Source: Sycobia sp. Sy_11 (lineage: Eukaryota; Arthropoda; Insecta; Hymenoptera; Epichrysomallidae). From it: a DNA stretch of 64,000 bases. How positions within the stretch are numbered: the stretch's first letter is position 1; every line of letters begins with the position of its first letter. The stretch covers positions 495,844-559,843 of the forward strand of contig JACCIC010000281.1 of the NCBI GenBank assembly GCA_018907035.1, written 5' to 3'. Shown here piece by piece: positions 12,655 to 25,055 of this stretch. The notes under the pieces were generated by a model. It did not search any database. It was not told the DNA's origin and worked only from the letters and a program-made list of their open reading frames with translations. A program made the position numbers and the translations under genes.

Positions 12655-13375
12655 TTGCATGTACAAGTAAGTTTCCGGCGTTATCTTAAAAAATGCGACG
12701 TTCTATTCTGAAAAGATGGTTACATCTTCTTTATTCAAAGTATTTTCCATCAAAAGCTATAGCTTTTTCCCATCTTTCTGGTAATTTATTAAATTCTGTA
12801 CCAAACGTTTTCCGTCTTTTGAGCCCAAGAACGTATCGAGCCAATTTTTTATTTCCTCTACTGAACTGAAGCGTATTCCCGTAAGAACGTACTGCATTGA
12901 TTGAAACAAGTGGTAGTTAGATAGTGCCAAGTCTGGACTGTAAGGCGGATGAAGCAGAATTTCCCATCGAATATTCTCCAAATAGCTTCTGACCGACGAG
13001 GGAATACGTGGCCGAACGTTATCGTGATGAAAAATGACGAACTCATACCTGATTTCATATTCTGGTCATTTTTCATGCAATGCTCGTTTCAAACGAAGAA
13101 TTTGGGCTCAATTCAATGGTTCTTTGATTGCTTGATTACTCAGAATCTCTTCGTAGTTACAACACTCTTGTGATCCCAAAACATGTAGAGCATGATCTTA
13201 TTTACATGAATATTTTGTTTCGGCGTTGATTAGGCTCGCCGGGATTTGTATACGATTTCCTGCGTTTAGGATTCTCATAATAATTTTTCATCATTCATGA
13301 TAATACGATGCAAATATGATTTATTTGTATGAAACCTTTGTTGGAATGTTTTTGACTCCAATACAGTAATAGTAT
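12655..13375 (-). pseudogene. Mariner transposase C-terminal relic
   Basis: The minus strand reads FVIFHHDNVRPRIPSS at about 13030, then LENIRWEILLHPPYSPDLA and SNYHLFQSMQ at 12990-12890 and SSVEEIKNWLDTFLGSKDG further on. HDN supplies the second catalytic Asp, but the third position (normally PSDYHLF) reads LSNYHLF, so the D,D34D triad is broken. Frames shift in the upstream part (13100-13330). Left of the gene, 12661-12685 (GTACAAGTAAGTTTCCGGCG) resembles the presumed terminal repeat of the relic at 4860-5885, so both probably belong to one family. Confidence 0.8.
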
Positions 13376-16300
13376 TATCGATTCAAAAATTTTAATCATA
13401 GTGATAACTCTCTAATGTATTTGTTTTTTATATATAAATGGATTTTAATTAATTTATTTCAAAGTCCTGAAAAACTTTCTATTTATTTTGAATGACTGTT
13501 TCTATATTTATTTTATATAAAAATATTTATATATTGTTCCAATTCTCTGACTTTGACGCAATGAACCATTTAACTCTTACATTTTATGAATTTAGAATAA
13601 AAAATTACATTTATGTATTACCGTAATGCATTGTCATTTAAGTAGAATTAATAAATAATCTTTTATATGTATTATTACTTATCTAATTTACAATTGACAA
13701 ATAATATTTCTTAATATATTTTTTATACACTAATTATGTTACATTTTAATGTGAAACACCTTTATGGACCATATAACTATTTTATTTTATGTTAAAAAAT
13801 ACCAACCTACGCTAAGTATCAAACCCACGAAAAAGGCTTAAAGGATTTAAAGGGATTATCCTCGATATTCTATGAAATAATAGTATGACAATACTATAGT
13901 TTCCATATGACCCAAAAATAACATTGGGATCCAATGAAGTTGAATTGATTTCAATAAATTCTGATACTTCTAGAAGTTCAATAAATTTTAATTGGAAAAC
14001 AATAAATGCTATGCATTTTTTTTAATATAATTCAATAGATTCCAATGTGAATTGAGTTCAATTAGAAAAAATAATATATTAAAATATTATAACAAAAGTA
14101 ATATATTAAAAAATATTGCAAATTAGTTACTTAAATCTTAAGATAATATTCTGTATTTAAAAAATAGCAAGTTTTCTATCAATCATAATTACTTCTATTT
14201 ATAAGTTATATATTACAATAAATTTAATCCAGATCAAATCTCAATGATTAAGTATGAATTATGATGCAAATTGTCTATACAAAAATATATAAAGAAACTA
14301 TATAAATCTTACTTTACTAATATACTTACTTCTATATTTCTAGTATGCAATAAATCAAAAAATTCAGTTCTGTAAATATGATTCCGCAATTTTGCTGGTT
14401 TTCTTGAGCAGACAATTTTCTCTGTTTCATTCATAATAAAATGTATGTTACTAAAAGTTTTCAAGAAATCTTTAGACGTTATTTTAGCAAGACAACACTG
14501 TGATTTTTTTAATTTTAATTATAAAGTTAGAAATAAATTTTCATTCAGATATTAATACATTTACTGTAATGTATGCTTCATGCCATCATCGATTTGGATA
14601 GACAAAGGCATGGCCTGATATCAAGCAAAAATTACTCATTTTTAGAACGCTGGCTAATATTACATGTTCTTCTGAAAACATATAATCTATCTACAATAAA
14701 ATTAGTAAATGGTGTATTGAATACATATTTATATAATTTCAAATTCTGCTTAGTATAAAATTCAGTTAAAATGTAATAAATATCAAATATTTGATAAATA
14801 ATTTGAATTTTCGGCAGTAAATTATAAAAAATAAATAAAATGATATGCAGTTCTACAGTCACGGAACAATAGAGAGAATAGTTACAAATTTTATTATATT
14901 ATATATTCTTAATATTTTGTTTCATAACTATAATTGTGAGAAATATTTTAGAAACATTTTTAAATTATTAAAACCTCCTATATAAAAAATACTAAATCGA
15001 TCTATTTTAGAAAAACATTGTAAAACATTACTACAAAATATTTCAAAAATATTTGTTTTAAAAAATTTTTCAGAACACTTTTATTATATTCTAATAAATA
15101 AAAATATTTTAAGAATTTTAATGTTGAAAAAATTTATAAAATCATTTTTATAGAAAAGGCACTCTATATTTTTAAACGAGATTTGTAATAAGAATCGTTT
15201 TGCAAACTTATTAACGAACATCTAAAAGAAGTTTACATTCTTTTCATCATATTAAGTAGATATTGCCGTTTCTTATAAGTTGACATTCTTGGTAATATAT
15301 AAGGATGGAATTGTGCAACCATTGTTAAGTGCATAGTGATAAATTCGTCATTTAACAAATGGCAACATTTATTGAAATCTATTATGTAAAAATAAATTTT
15401 GTTAGTAAAAGAAAAATTTGAGAATGGCTAGTACGATTCGATTACTTTATTCTTTTTTGTTCCCTTTACTCCTGTTCAAACGTGGGATAGTGACAATTTT
15501 TGTATGGCGTGCCCACTAATCATTTAAAATATAGTTCAGAAGATACATGCATATACGAATTATACTAGATAATCTCAATTCTTGTTTTTCAAATTTTTTT
15601 CTTCTTTACTAATAGAAAGTTTAGTAAATTCCGGATTTACAGTGGTGGGGCTCTGTACGTCAGAGTACGGTGGAGGTCCCACTATGTAAATCAAAATTAT
15701 AAATTTTACAAAGATTTGAAAAACAACTAGAATGAATAATAATAAAAGACAATATTAGTATTTTATATTTTTATTGTTTTTTATGCGTACCTTTCTTGAT
15801 GTGTTTTTATGAACTGATCCATGAAAAAATTTAATATTAATTCATTTCATGATATCGAAATAGATGCTTGATGACTTTTTTGGTTGTCGGTAAATTGTTC
15901 TTTAATAATTTTAAGTTTGCAAATGCCTTTTCATCAGTACAATTATTTGCAAGTATTACCTTATATATTTTTAACATAATTTCAATGATTGAAAAAAAAT
16001 TTTTGCCACCTTAAAACAATGTCATCTATTTATAAGATAAATAACCTGAATCATTATTATTATTCATTATTAATGATTATATTTATGTATTGAATTACAA
16101 TATTTTAGTTATTAAATACTGTGTATATAATAAGTAATTTATTTATTATTTTATTTCAAAATTATTTTATATTTTTTATTAATATTATCCTTGTTAAGTT
16201 TCTAAAATAGTTATAAATTCAGTATTATTTAAATTTTTATCTTTGCATTGTATATTCCAGTTCCTGTAAAACAAAGTTTAAATTATACAAAAATTACAAG

Positions 16301-17749
16301 CAGGTTTAATACAATTTTGAAATAAAGTAATAATTACACCGGTGGCTTGATCGGATTGAATTAGAATAGAAAATATTAATAATGTACTTTCAAAAACCAT
16401 TTCGGTTCAATAAAATAAAAAAGATTTTATACATTACGAACTATACAAAACATTCAGTACCATTAAAATTTTAAAATAATGTATATCTATTGTAACTTAC
16501 TTTCAATGACTATTACTGAAGAAATATTCTAGTGATTTAAAACAATAAAAGGTTTAATACCAATATGATCAATCACATATAGCAATAACTCGTACTGCAA
16601 CATACGAGGTATTCTTGAGGGCGTCCATGCCGCTTGAAAACTCACGTTCTTTTACTTATTAATACTAGAAAATATTTTTGGCAATATTTTCTAATGCCAA
16701 GACCGTTGTAAGACACTTTCAGATGAAGAGCATAGTGATTGTCTTCCATAGAAACGTAATAATTAATTTCCATAGGGAAATTAATAGCATTCAATACGCG
16801 AACTAGACTTGGTTCTAAAACATTTTTCTTCGTGACAAAAACTAATTAAAATGTTTATTGAAATAAATATTTTAAATTAAAAAAAAGAAACAAAAAGTCA
16901 TTATGAGTATGGCAGTACATATATATTGTAAAAATTTGAATACTTTGATCATGGAAATACGATTATATGCATTTTTGTTCCTTTTTTTTCATTATATGAA
17001 GAAGTAAATGCTCAAATAGCAATTTAACATATGGTTTTCTAAATTTTCTTCTTTTGTGTGAGATTTATTTGCAGAATACGTAGGCGCCAATTGATTCACA
17101 CTATATTTTAAGAGGAATGTACATTTTAAGAGTTTAGAGTTTACTAATATATATCATAATATGTTTTTTATTGAAATTTTATAAAAAAAATATTTTTTCC
17201 CATACATTTTCATACCAAACCTTATATATTTTTCTTGTTTAAATAAAATATTTTGTAATCCGCGCATACTGATTTAAAGCATAATGAGTGCAGTAGGTAT
17301 TGTCAGATATTTGTAATTTCCATAATATAGGACACTTGAAGTCCACGAGATTTTTAATATTGTTTGAAACTTTTTGCTGGTATCTTTTTTGAGAGATCTT
17401 TAACATAGATTGCTGAAAAATATTCGAAAAGAATGTCGATTGTTTTGTCAATACTTTGTTATTATATATCACCCAATTCTACGTTAAACCAAAATAATTA
17501 CATTCTAACCAATTTATTTCAAAATATAATGTATGTCTTACATTATACAGACTTACACATTATATAGACAAAATTAAAACATCCACTATTCTTCTTTCAT
17601 TGCATATATGCAATTTATATATCAAGTGACGCAGTAGCGAGTTTGCGAACCACTGAACCATAGCGCTGCCGTCACACTATTTACTTCTATGTTTGGAATT
17701 CAAAATATCAAATCTCGAAAAAAGACGAGTTCGATTTGTGTGTGTGTGT
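13376..17749. other. Long AT-rich stretch without recognised gene
   Basis: Over four kilobases of very AT-rich DNA with only short chance open frames. The single distinct structure seen is the imperfect palindrome at 15634-15692, listed separately. Confidence 0.6.
15634..15692. repeat. 59-bp imperfect palindrome in AT-rich DNA
   Basis: GATTTACAGTGGTGGG at the left and CCCACTATGTAAATC at the right form an imperfect inverted repeat, and the centre holds CTCTGTACGTCAGAG, a perfect 5-bp stem with a TACGT loop. The GC-rich segment stands out from its surroundings. It may be the end hairpin or centre of an unrecognised mobile element. Confidence 0.6.
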
Positions 17750-17960
17750 GAGTGTGTTTATTAGGCGTAGGCAGAGCAAGCTCTGCACTAGTGGCCTCTC
17801 GAAACCAGCATCCCGCCGGAACTCTCCGGGAATATTACTTCGGCGGGGCTGTTAGTTAGCCTATACGACTCCTCTTCTTATGACACTATCCAAACGTCCC
17901 CCATCCACACAGGTGATCAGGGGTTCGGTGTTCGTCCTCTGTATCTTAAAATAGAATCAG

Positions 17961-20875
17961 TTAGCCTGGTTCATCCTGAGCCATTCGCCTAGTTCTATCG
18001 GCATATCTAAGTTTGGTCATCACCTCTTTTGCGAAATTGGCTAATGCCTTCCAGTTTTCAGAAGATTCCAGCATTATTGATAGGATGCTCTCTGGTCTTA
18101 TTGGCTTATTGATGATGTTCATCATGTGCTCACGTTGTGTTCTAAAACGAGGGCAGCTCACTAATACATGCTCGGCATCCTCGACCAAAGTTGGACAGAT
18201 GGGGCAGAAATTATTATTATCCAGGTGGAAGCGGTGGAAATAGGACCTAAAACAATCATGTACAGTCAGCAACTGAGTTAGGTGGAAATCTAATACCCGT
18301 GTTTCCTGTTGATCCAACTGTGTATGTCTGGAAGTATACGATAAGTCCATCGGCCTTTGCTAGAATCGGTCCATCGTTTTTGCCATATTTCTACAGAACG
18401 ATGACGTTCCACGTTTTCAGCACCTTGTAGAGAAGCCACTGCGGCCTTACATATGTTATGCAGCCTAGCCAATTCATCTGCAGCTAAATCGAAAGGAAGA
18501 ATTCTGGCAAGTACCTCAGCAGCGTCGGTGGATACCGTCCTGTAACAACTAATAATACGTATACAGGAGCGACGACGGGTCGCAATGGCCAACTCACAAT
18601 ACGATTTAATAGATTGATCCAAAATGATGCCAAATTGGTGCTGCATACATGCTGACAGAATTAACAACATAAGCTAATAGTTTCCTCTGGGGTGGACGTG
18701 GGCCACCAATGTTAGGCATGAGCCGACACAAGGCAGCTGAAACTCGTTGCGCTTTTTCACCAGATATCTTTAGATGCTCTTTGAAGTTTAACCTGGCATC
18801 AAGCTGGAAACCCAAGTATCGTAAGGATGGCGCAGAACTAATGCGGCAGCTACCAACTTTAAGAGTAATACTATCTACCTTCTTACGATTGCTGACAAGA
18901 ACTACTTCTGTCTTGTGCTCCGCTAATTGTAGACCAGCCGACTTAATCCATCTACTGATGTTGCTGATTGCCTCACTGTAATTTTCAGTGAGTTCATCAA
19001 GGGTCTTAGCCGTTACTACTAGAGCGATATCGTCGGCGTACCCTACTGTTATTGAACCAGGCGGTTGTGGAATCCTCGACACGCCATCATACATAATATT
19101 CCACAATATAGGTCCCATAACTGAGCCTTGAGGGACTCCCGCAGTAACCTTATGCGATACAATGCCTTCATCCGTTCGGTATAATATTATCCTATTGTCA
19201 AAGTAGCTGGCCACGACATTCTGTAAATATCCAGGTACTCCGAACTCTTTAAGAGAACTTATAATAGAAGACCAGCGCGCTGAATTAAAGGCATTCTTGA
19301 CATCTAGAGCGACTATGGCACAATACTGTTTAGTGCCACCTTTCCATCTCTTACCACTGATTGCATTTCTTGCGGTACACACTACCAGTTTAATGGCATC
19401 GACTGCTGATTTTGATTTCCGAAATCCAAATTGACGTGAGGATAAGCCGTGCAATCCTTCAGTGAATGCTTCCAGTCGGCTACATATTATTTTTTCAAAT
19501 ATTTCACCTACCGTGTCGAGCATACACAATGGCCTGTATGATAAAGGATCATCAAGTGGCTTCTTGCCCTTAGGTAACAGGACTAACCTTTGAGTTTTCC
19601 AGCAATCAGGAAAAATACCCTCAAGTAGACAAGCATTATATACTTTTAGAAATATAGCTGGATTCTTCTGTATCGCCAACTTAACTGCCGCATTAGAGAT
19701 ACCATCAGGGCCAGCGGCAGCATTGTCTCTAGTCTTAGCGTAAGCATTATGTAGCTCCATTTCTGTTATAGGAGGTATATCGTCCGAGTGTTGCGTGCGC
19801 AGTAGAGTCCCATGGGTGTCATTGGGAAAGAGAGCGGAAATAATCTTATCAATCAATACCGTGCTAGTGGGTTGTATTGGTGCCCTACTCAATCGTGCCA
19901 TGACTGTTTTTATGGTCGTCCCCATAAGTCATTGTTGGCCTCTGCACACAGTTCAAGCCAGCATCGACGCTTGCTTGCCTTAATGGCCCTGACAAGCGCT
20001 ATTTGTGCTTCTTTAAATAAACTATTAAACGTATCACGATGGGTGCGGGCTCTTCGGGCAAGTCTACGTGCGCGATGACATTGTTTCCGCAATTCTGCAA
20101 TTTCAGAGATATGCTTCATGAGTGCATTTGCCAGATGGCCTGGTGTACCATATTCTAAACGCTCTTCTGATATTATAGTGGTGAACACTTCACAGTCTAG
20201 CGATCTGATGTTACATTTCCGTGTGGGCATCCACTCATTGCACTTGTTCTTTACTTTCTTCTCTGCAATCTCATACAAGATCGCCCTGTGATCACTGTGA
20301 GTGTAAAGCTCGCTTACTCTCCAATTAGAGATCCGCTGAATCAAGTCATCACTGGCGAATGTTACATCAATGACTGATTGTTTATCACCCCTAATGAAAG
20401 TGGATTCAAATCCCTTATTAACCACGTGGAGTTGAAGAGAATTAAGACCATCAAGCAGCATACTACCTCTGTTATTTGTTGAAGCGCTTCCCCAGGCTGT
20501 GGACCACGCGTTAAAATCGCCAGCGATTAATAATGGTTTCTTGTCCATAGCTTCATCAACTAATTTAGCTACGAGGATTTCAAACTACTTGTCTGTCAAG
20601 CTTGGAGGAGCATATACACTAAAGACGTATATTTCTTGTATTTTAGCCCAGGGTATCAATTCGCTCCGATGACTCGACTGCTTTAGTACCTGCCTATTTT
20701 GACCAATCCAGAGGGCATCTCTATTGCTTGTGTCACTTATCCAGCGCTGTGGTCTGACCCTGTCACAATATGGTTCGGAGATTACAGCAATATCTATTCT
20801 TAGCTCCTTTATTGTCTGTTTCAGCAGGTCATGAGCTGCTACGCAATGGTTGGTATTCAGTTGGAGTATTCTGAT
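17961..20875 (-). pseudogene. LINE ORF2 (APE endonuclease, RT), copy 1
   Basis: ORF2 encodes an apurinic-type endonuclease (AGDFNAWSTAWGS at about 20525, THSDHRAIL near 20290), a linker, a reverse transcriptase (PLSYRPLCMLDT, FRKSKSAVDA, AGVPQGSVMGPILWN, GYADDIALV near 19040 with the intact catalytic ADD) and a C-terminal finger FCPICPTLVEDAEHVLVSC (CX2CX8HX4C). Lesions: the start codon is ATC, a TAG lies at 20585-20587, about 75 bp are deleted in frame near 20120 relative to copy 2, a 1-bp deletion near 19915 creates a stop, and further shifts lie near 18620 and 18290. The protein would nick the target and copy the RNA there; this copy cannot. Confidence 0.9.
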
Positions 20876-22241
20876 GTTTTATGTCGGTTTAAAAACTCCA
20901 CGGTAATCGGGCACTTATAGCTGTATGCTGGATGGTTAATCTCCTTTTTTCCTTCACATTTATGGAATAAACAACAGGGCTCGTTTACACACAGCTTGGA
21001 TAGATGGTCTTTTCCCCCGCAGTGCCTGCAAAGTTTAGTTCTGTCAGGGCCCGAGCACACGGACGCTAAATGGCCAATCTGCCAACACCTGAAGCAGTGC
21101 TTTATTTCTGTTTTTTTCGAACTCTGCAGCTGATCCATCCGATTCGAACATGCCCTGCACGTAGTAACTCAGCTGCGTGGCTATATGGTACAGACACCAC
21201 CGCCGTCTGAGTAGCCCCATAAGCCTGCCGCAAAGAACGAGTGATTAGTAGGTTAGTCTCCTTTAGCTCGAGGTATGTTCTCAGAGCCTCTAATACTTCA
21301 TCCATTGAAGTGACCTCATCTATATCTTTAATCTCCAATGTAATAAGATTAGTCAGGACCGAAGTGGATGCGCTATGGCCAACCTTAGTTTCAACAATGC
21401 GTGCCAACTCATGTGCATCTTTGGCTGTCCGTTCCAACTGAAGTACAAGGGCACCGCTTGCATTTCTGCGTATCCTGTTAACCTCATTCTTCACATGAGA
21501 TAACTCCGGGTTATTCTTTATTTGACGCAGTACCTCCGCGTATGTAACTCCTGCATTGGCCTTAATCAAAATGGAATTAGGCCTATTTCGTCCATTAAGC
21601 CTGCGTGTACTAGATAATTCTTTATCTTTACCTTTGGGCTTCTTACGCTTGATGGTCTGCCATTGATTTTCTTTGGCTTCAGACTTGCCTGTAGGTACTT
21701 CAACCGACTCTACTGGTCTCCTTAAGCCCAATGATGGTTCTTTCGTCCTTTTGCCACCTATGGTTTTAGGAGTGGAATCCATCGTTTCTGCTGCGCTTCG
21801 TTTGGTGTCAGAGCGTAGACTCGGCGTAGTCTGAGTCAACACATCATGTGTACCAGGACGTTGATACTGTAATAGATCATCCTCTGCCATACTGATGCAT
21901 TTGTATGAGGCATTAATAGAACGAGCAAGATCCTTAATGGTCTTGTGCACGTTATGCCTATCTTTCACAAAGTCCAACAATTGGCTGATCTTGTCACCAA
22001 GTCGCTCCAGGTGATTGTTTCTGCGCGTGATAGAGATTTCTCTATCCCTCGTTTCTTGATCCATCATGACATCTCCTTTAGTACCCAGTGTACTATCTAT
22101 GATTATGTTTGATTTGCCCTCCCCAGAATCCGAGGGGCTACCACCGACCATAGAGGCTTGCACTCTATCGGAATCGGTGAGGAGATTGACCGGTCTTGCC
22201 GGAGTTACTCCCTGGGGTATATTCTTTTTTATACCAAACAT
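20857..22241 (-). pseudogene. LINE ORF1 (gag-like, CCHC knuckles), frameshifted
   Basis: ORF1 starts at 22241 (MFGIKKNIPQGVTPARPVN) and stays open for 379 codons to 21102. The N-terminal part is charged and unstructured; the last third (VNRIRRNASGALVLQLERTA region) is typical of R1-type gag. A 7-A run at 21113-21119 shifts the frame, after which the zinc-knuckle part is read from the neighbouring frame: CFRCWQIGHLASVC and CRHCGGKDHLSKLC, both CX2CX4HX4C, then a third degenerate finger. Because the ORF2 start is mutated (ATG to ATC at 20875-20873) the overlapping ORF1 stop is lost too and the frame runs on to 20857. ORF1 protein binds element RNA in related elements. Confidence 0.85.
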
Positions 22242-22405
22242 TAGTCATAATTGGCCTTAAGTTCGGGAGGCCCTCCCTATTAGCTTTTTCTGTCCGCCCT
22301 GAGTATTTTATTTCCTCAGTGCCCTCTACAAATTTTAGCGACCCATCCCCTATCCGCAACCTGGGGAGGCGCCAGATGGGAGAAAGCAACAAAACTCCAC
22401 ACTGG

Positions 22406-22452
<47 letters not shown>

Positions 22453-22460
22453 GGTGTGTG
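22406..22460. repeat. (GT)n microsatellite at LINE 5' end
   Basis: An almost pure GT run directly abuts the 5' end of LINE copy 1. Together with the shorter GT run at the 3' end (17736-17758) it looks like a pre-existing or duplicated target rather than part of the element. Confidence 0.95.
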
Positions 22461-22484
22461 TAATACATTCGGCTTCTACATGGA

Positions 22485-22745
22485 CAATTCAGATGTTCGA
22501 GTGCGGCGAAAAATAGAAGTCGATGTTCACGTTCCGGAGTACTTCCATGGCGAATTTATTGATGATAGAATACGATGTCTAAGTGTCTCGGAAGAATTTC
22601 GATGGGTTGTGTTCACGCGGTAGAAATACATATGCAGGTGTTGTGGTAAGACTTCCACAGGAAGTTTAGTATTCAGATTGTAAAATACGATGTTCAGGTG
22701 TCTCTAGATAACTTCTACGAAGAGTTTTCTATTTAGTATAAAAAA
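22485..22745. repeat. ~55-60-bp minisatellite, block 1
   Basis: About four to five diverged units, each with a core like AATACGATGTTCAGGTGTCT followed by AACTTCTACG-like text and a TTTAGTATTCAG-like end. The same unit makes up the larger block at 25060-25680. Units here are more diverged than in block 2. No protein is implied; short open frames across it are chance. Confidence 0.8.
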
Positions 22746-22984
22746 TTTCTATAAAATATTTTTCTACATTCAGAAACATATCAACAACGAAAACATTCTA
22801 CACGGAATTAAAAATCAGATCATTAAAATAGTCAGTTATCTTCTTGTAATGAATGGAAACATAATAATGCATCTAACTATATTGTATCGTATTGCAGATT
22901 TTTTCATTGATTCAATAAATAATAATTTTTTTAAAAAGAAATTAACTATCAAAAAAAAGTTTTAACTAAAGTAAAATAGTTACG

Positions 22985-23068
22985 CGAAGTTTATATTTCT
23001 TTCATATCATATCATATAATAACATATCATATCATATCATATCATACTTCATATAATATAATATAATA
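22985..23068. repeat. (CATAT)n-like and (ATATA)n run
   Basis: A pentanucleotide run of ATATC/CATAT units (about 23002-23047) followed by ATATA units. The mariner at 23069-24358 starts directly after it at a TA, the normal mariner target, and a similar AT run continues after its right end at 24358. Confidence 0.85.
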
Positions 23069-24358
23069 TCAGGTATGTGAATAAGTCTTTCCCGTTTTTT
23101 TTCAAATTTTAAGCCTTTATTGTGAAAAAATGGTTACAAATGAATTATTGAAAGTATTGGCCATCGCTAGCTACAACTTTTTCCCATCTTTCTGGCAACA
23201 TACGAATCCCGTTGCGAAAAAATTCGACCGGTTTGGCCTCTATCCAGTCATCCACCCATTTTTTGGCTTCCTCGTAGGAATGGAAGTGCTGCTCAGCCAG
23301 GCCATGCGTCATCGATCTGAAGAGATGGTAATCAAACGGAGCAACGTCTGGACTATACGGCTGGTGGGGTAGGACTTCCCATTTGAGCTTTTCTAAGTAT
23401 GTTTTCACCGGCGGTGCAACATGTGGGCGAGCATTGTCATGTTGCAAAATAACTTTGTCGTGCCTGTCGGAGTATTGTGGCCGTTTTTCTCGCAGTGCAT
23501 GGCTCAAACGCATCAATTGTCGTCGATAGACCTCGCCTGTGATCCTTTCATTCGGTTTCAGAAGCTCATAGTAAACTACACCTAGCTGGTCCCACCATAT
23601 ACAGAGCATGAGCTTGGCGCCATGAATATCATGACGGCTTGGCCGTCGATGATGATGCATGGCCGGGTAGTCCCCATGATTTTCTTCGCTTCGGATTATC
23701 GTAACGTATCCACTTTTCATCGCCAGTCACGATACGATGCAGAAAACCCTTTCTTTTATGTCGCTGAAGCAGCTGTTCGCAAGTGACAAAACGCCGTTCG
23801 ACGTCTCTCAGCTTCAGTTCGTACGGCACCCAATTTCCTTGCTTTTGGATCATTCCCATGGCTTTCAAACGCTTGGAAATGGTTGTTCGGTCAACTCCCA
23901 ATGCTTCAGCAAGTTCTTCTTGCGTTTGACAAGAATCTTCATCAAGCAAAGTCGCCAATTCTCGATCCTCAAAGATTTGCGGCCGCCCGAAACGCTCCTT
24001 GTCTTCCACGTCGAAATCACCGCTTTTGAAGCGTCGAAACCATCCGCGAACACTTGAATCATCGACACAACCTTCTCCATAAGCCTCCTAAAGCAATCGA
24101 TGCGTCTCGGCAGCACATTTCTTCAAATTGAACCAATAAAGTGAAACTTCCCGCAAATGACGTCGACTCGGCTCAAATTTCGACATTTTGACGATATCAA
24201 AAATTTATGATGCGAAAAAATTTTAACTAATGTGTTAGTATGGAATTGTTGACATATGAATAAGCTTTGATTATGACATATGTAACCATTGAATACTCGC
24301 ACAGTATTGGTGGCGCCATCTCTTACAAAAAACGGGAAAGACTTATTCACACTCCTAA
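23069..24358 (-). mobile_element. Almost complete mariner element
   Basis: About 1.29 kb, the usual mariner length. The ends are inverted repeats: the left reads (after TA) TCAGGTATGTGAATAAGTCT and the right, reversed, reads TTAGGAGTGTGAATAAGTCT; both go on through TTCCCGTTTTTT. A TA dinucleotide flanks each side (23067-23068 and 24359-24360). The transposase gene fills the inside on the minus strand. It is the best-preserved DNA transposon in the window. Confidence 0.93.
23145..24186 (-). pseudogene. Mariner transposase with two inactivating lesions
   Basis: The gene starts at 24186 (MSKFEPSRRHLREVSLYWFN) and ends at the TAA at 23145-23147, about 347 codons, the family's normal size. Order: two helix-turn-helix motifs, the WVPYEL linker, catalytic block VTGDEKWIRYDN, then KLMLCIWWDQLGVVYYELL, LQHDNARPH and YSPDVAPFDYHLF. 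HDN and FDYHLF are separated by 34 residues, so the D,D34D triad is intact. Lesions: an in-frame TAG at codon 33 (24088-24090) and a 4-bp insertion near 23635 that shifts the frame. The enzyme cuts and pastes the element at TA sites. Confidence 0.93.
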
Positions 24359-24360
24359 TA

Positions 24361-24884
24361 TAATATAATGTAATACTAATATATGAAGGCAAAGCGTGTT
24401 TTTGTTTGTACACGATAACCGAAAAACTACTGAATTGATTGTTCTGAAATTGGACATATAGATTCTATATTATCTTGGGAAGGACGTGGGCTATGTTTTT
24501 TATTGAAAATGATTTTACTTTCATCAATAAATTAAGTTAATGGGTTTAACAATCAGTTTCACCAGCAGCCACTAGGTGGCTTCTTGAATTTAATTTGTGA
24601 CGATAAATCATATTTTTGTTTTTATACATTATATTAACTTCAGAATTGTGACAAGAGACTTTTTTTAGTTTGAACAAAAGAAATGATTGCAAAATAGGGC
24701 TCTATTACCAACAACTTCGTAACTATGTATATATCAATAAAATATACCGTCACTTCTGCATAAAAAGGCAATATCCATTATCTGCTTAAAAAATATGCTA
24801 TGCGCATACCAATATTTTTGTTCAATTTCAGTTGTTATCACTTCGGAAATATTCACAGTTTTTAATTGAAAAAACGGAAATATA

Positions 24885-24929
<45 letters not shown>

Positions 24930-25055
24930 ATGTATATTATATTGTACATATTATATATACACATTTTAAATACGGTTTATAACTGATAAATATTGTATTG
25001 GCGTGTACGGGCGACTGATTACGATATCCCGTTGCCTCAAGTCGATTTCTATAGT
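24361..25055. other. AT-rich spacer with (TA)n
   Basis: No gene. A (TA)n run lies at about 24886-24928. The spacer separates the mariner from minisatellite block 2. Confidence 0.6.

Larger units (their letters stand above)
8045..12660 (+). mobile_element. Very decayed gypsy element between LTR-like repeats
   Basis: Traces of a gypsy pol at 9240-10340 on the plus strand lie between two similar non-coding stretches, 8061-8200 and 12318-12460. Both contain a block like ATATGAGGTTCGTAAAATAG with a CATGTATGTATG run shortly after it, in the same orientation. The span of about 4.6 kb is a normal length for such an element. LTR ends, primer-binding site and polypurine tract could not be fixed, and the right repeat could instead be a solo LTR of the same family. 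Confidence 0.4.
17750..22405 (-). mobile_element. R1-clade LINE, copy 1, nearly full length
   Basis: A complete non-LTR retrotransposon read on the minus strand: 5' end near 22405 (…CCAGTGTGGAGTTTTG on that strand), ORF1 (gag-like) at 22241-20857, ORF2 (endonuclease, reverse transcriptase, C-terminal zinc finger) at 20875-17961, and a 3' end near 17750 beside GCCTAATAAA. It shares both termini and almost all its sequence with copy 2 at 28951-33636. Both ends abut (TG)n runs (17736-17758 and 22406-22455), as expected when the target is a dinucleotide repeat. Lesions listed under the ORFs make it non-autonomous. Confidence 0.9.

Noticed and set aside
22408..22623. Open frame starting with a Cys-Val repeat peptide
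   Set aside because: It is a translation of the (GT)n microsatellite; the same applies to frames at 28771-29023 and 33650-33832.
22985..23060. CRISPR-like regular repeats
   Set aside because: Simple pentanucleotide microsatellite without spacers; the minisatellites likewise have no unique spacers between units.
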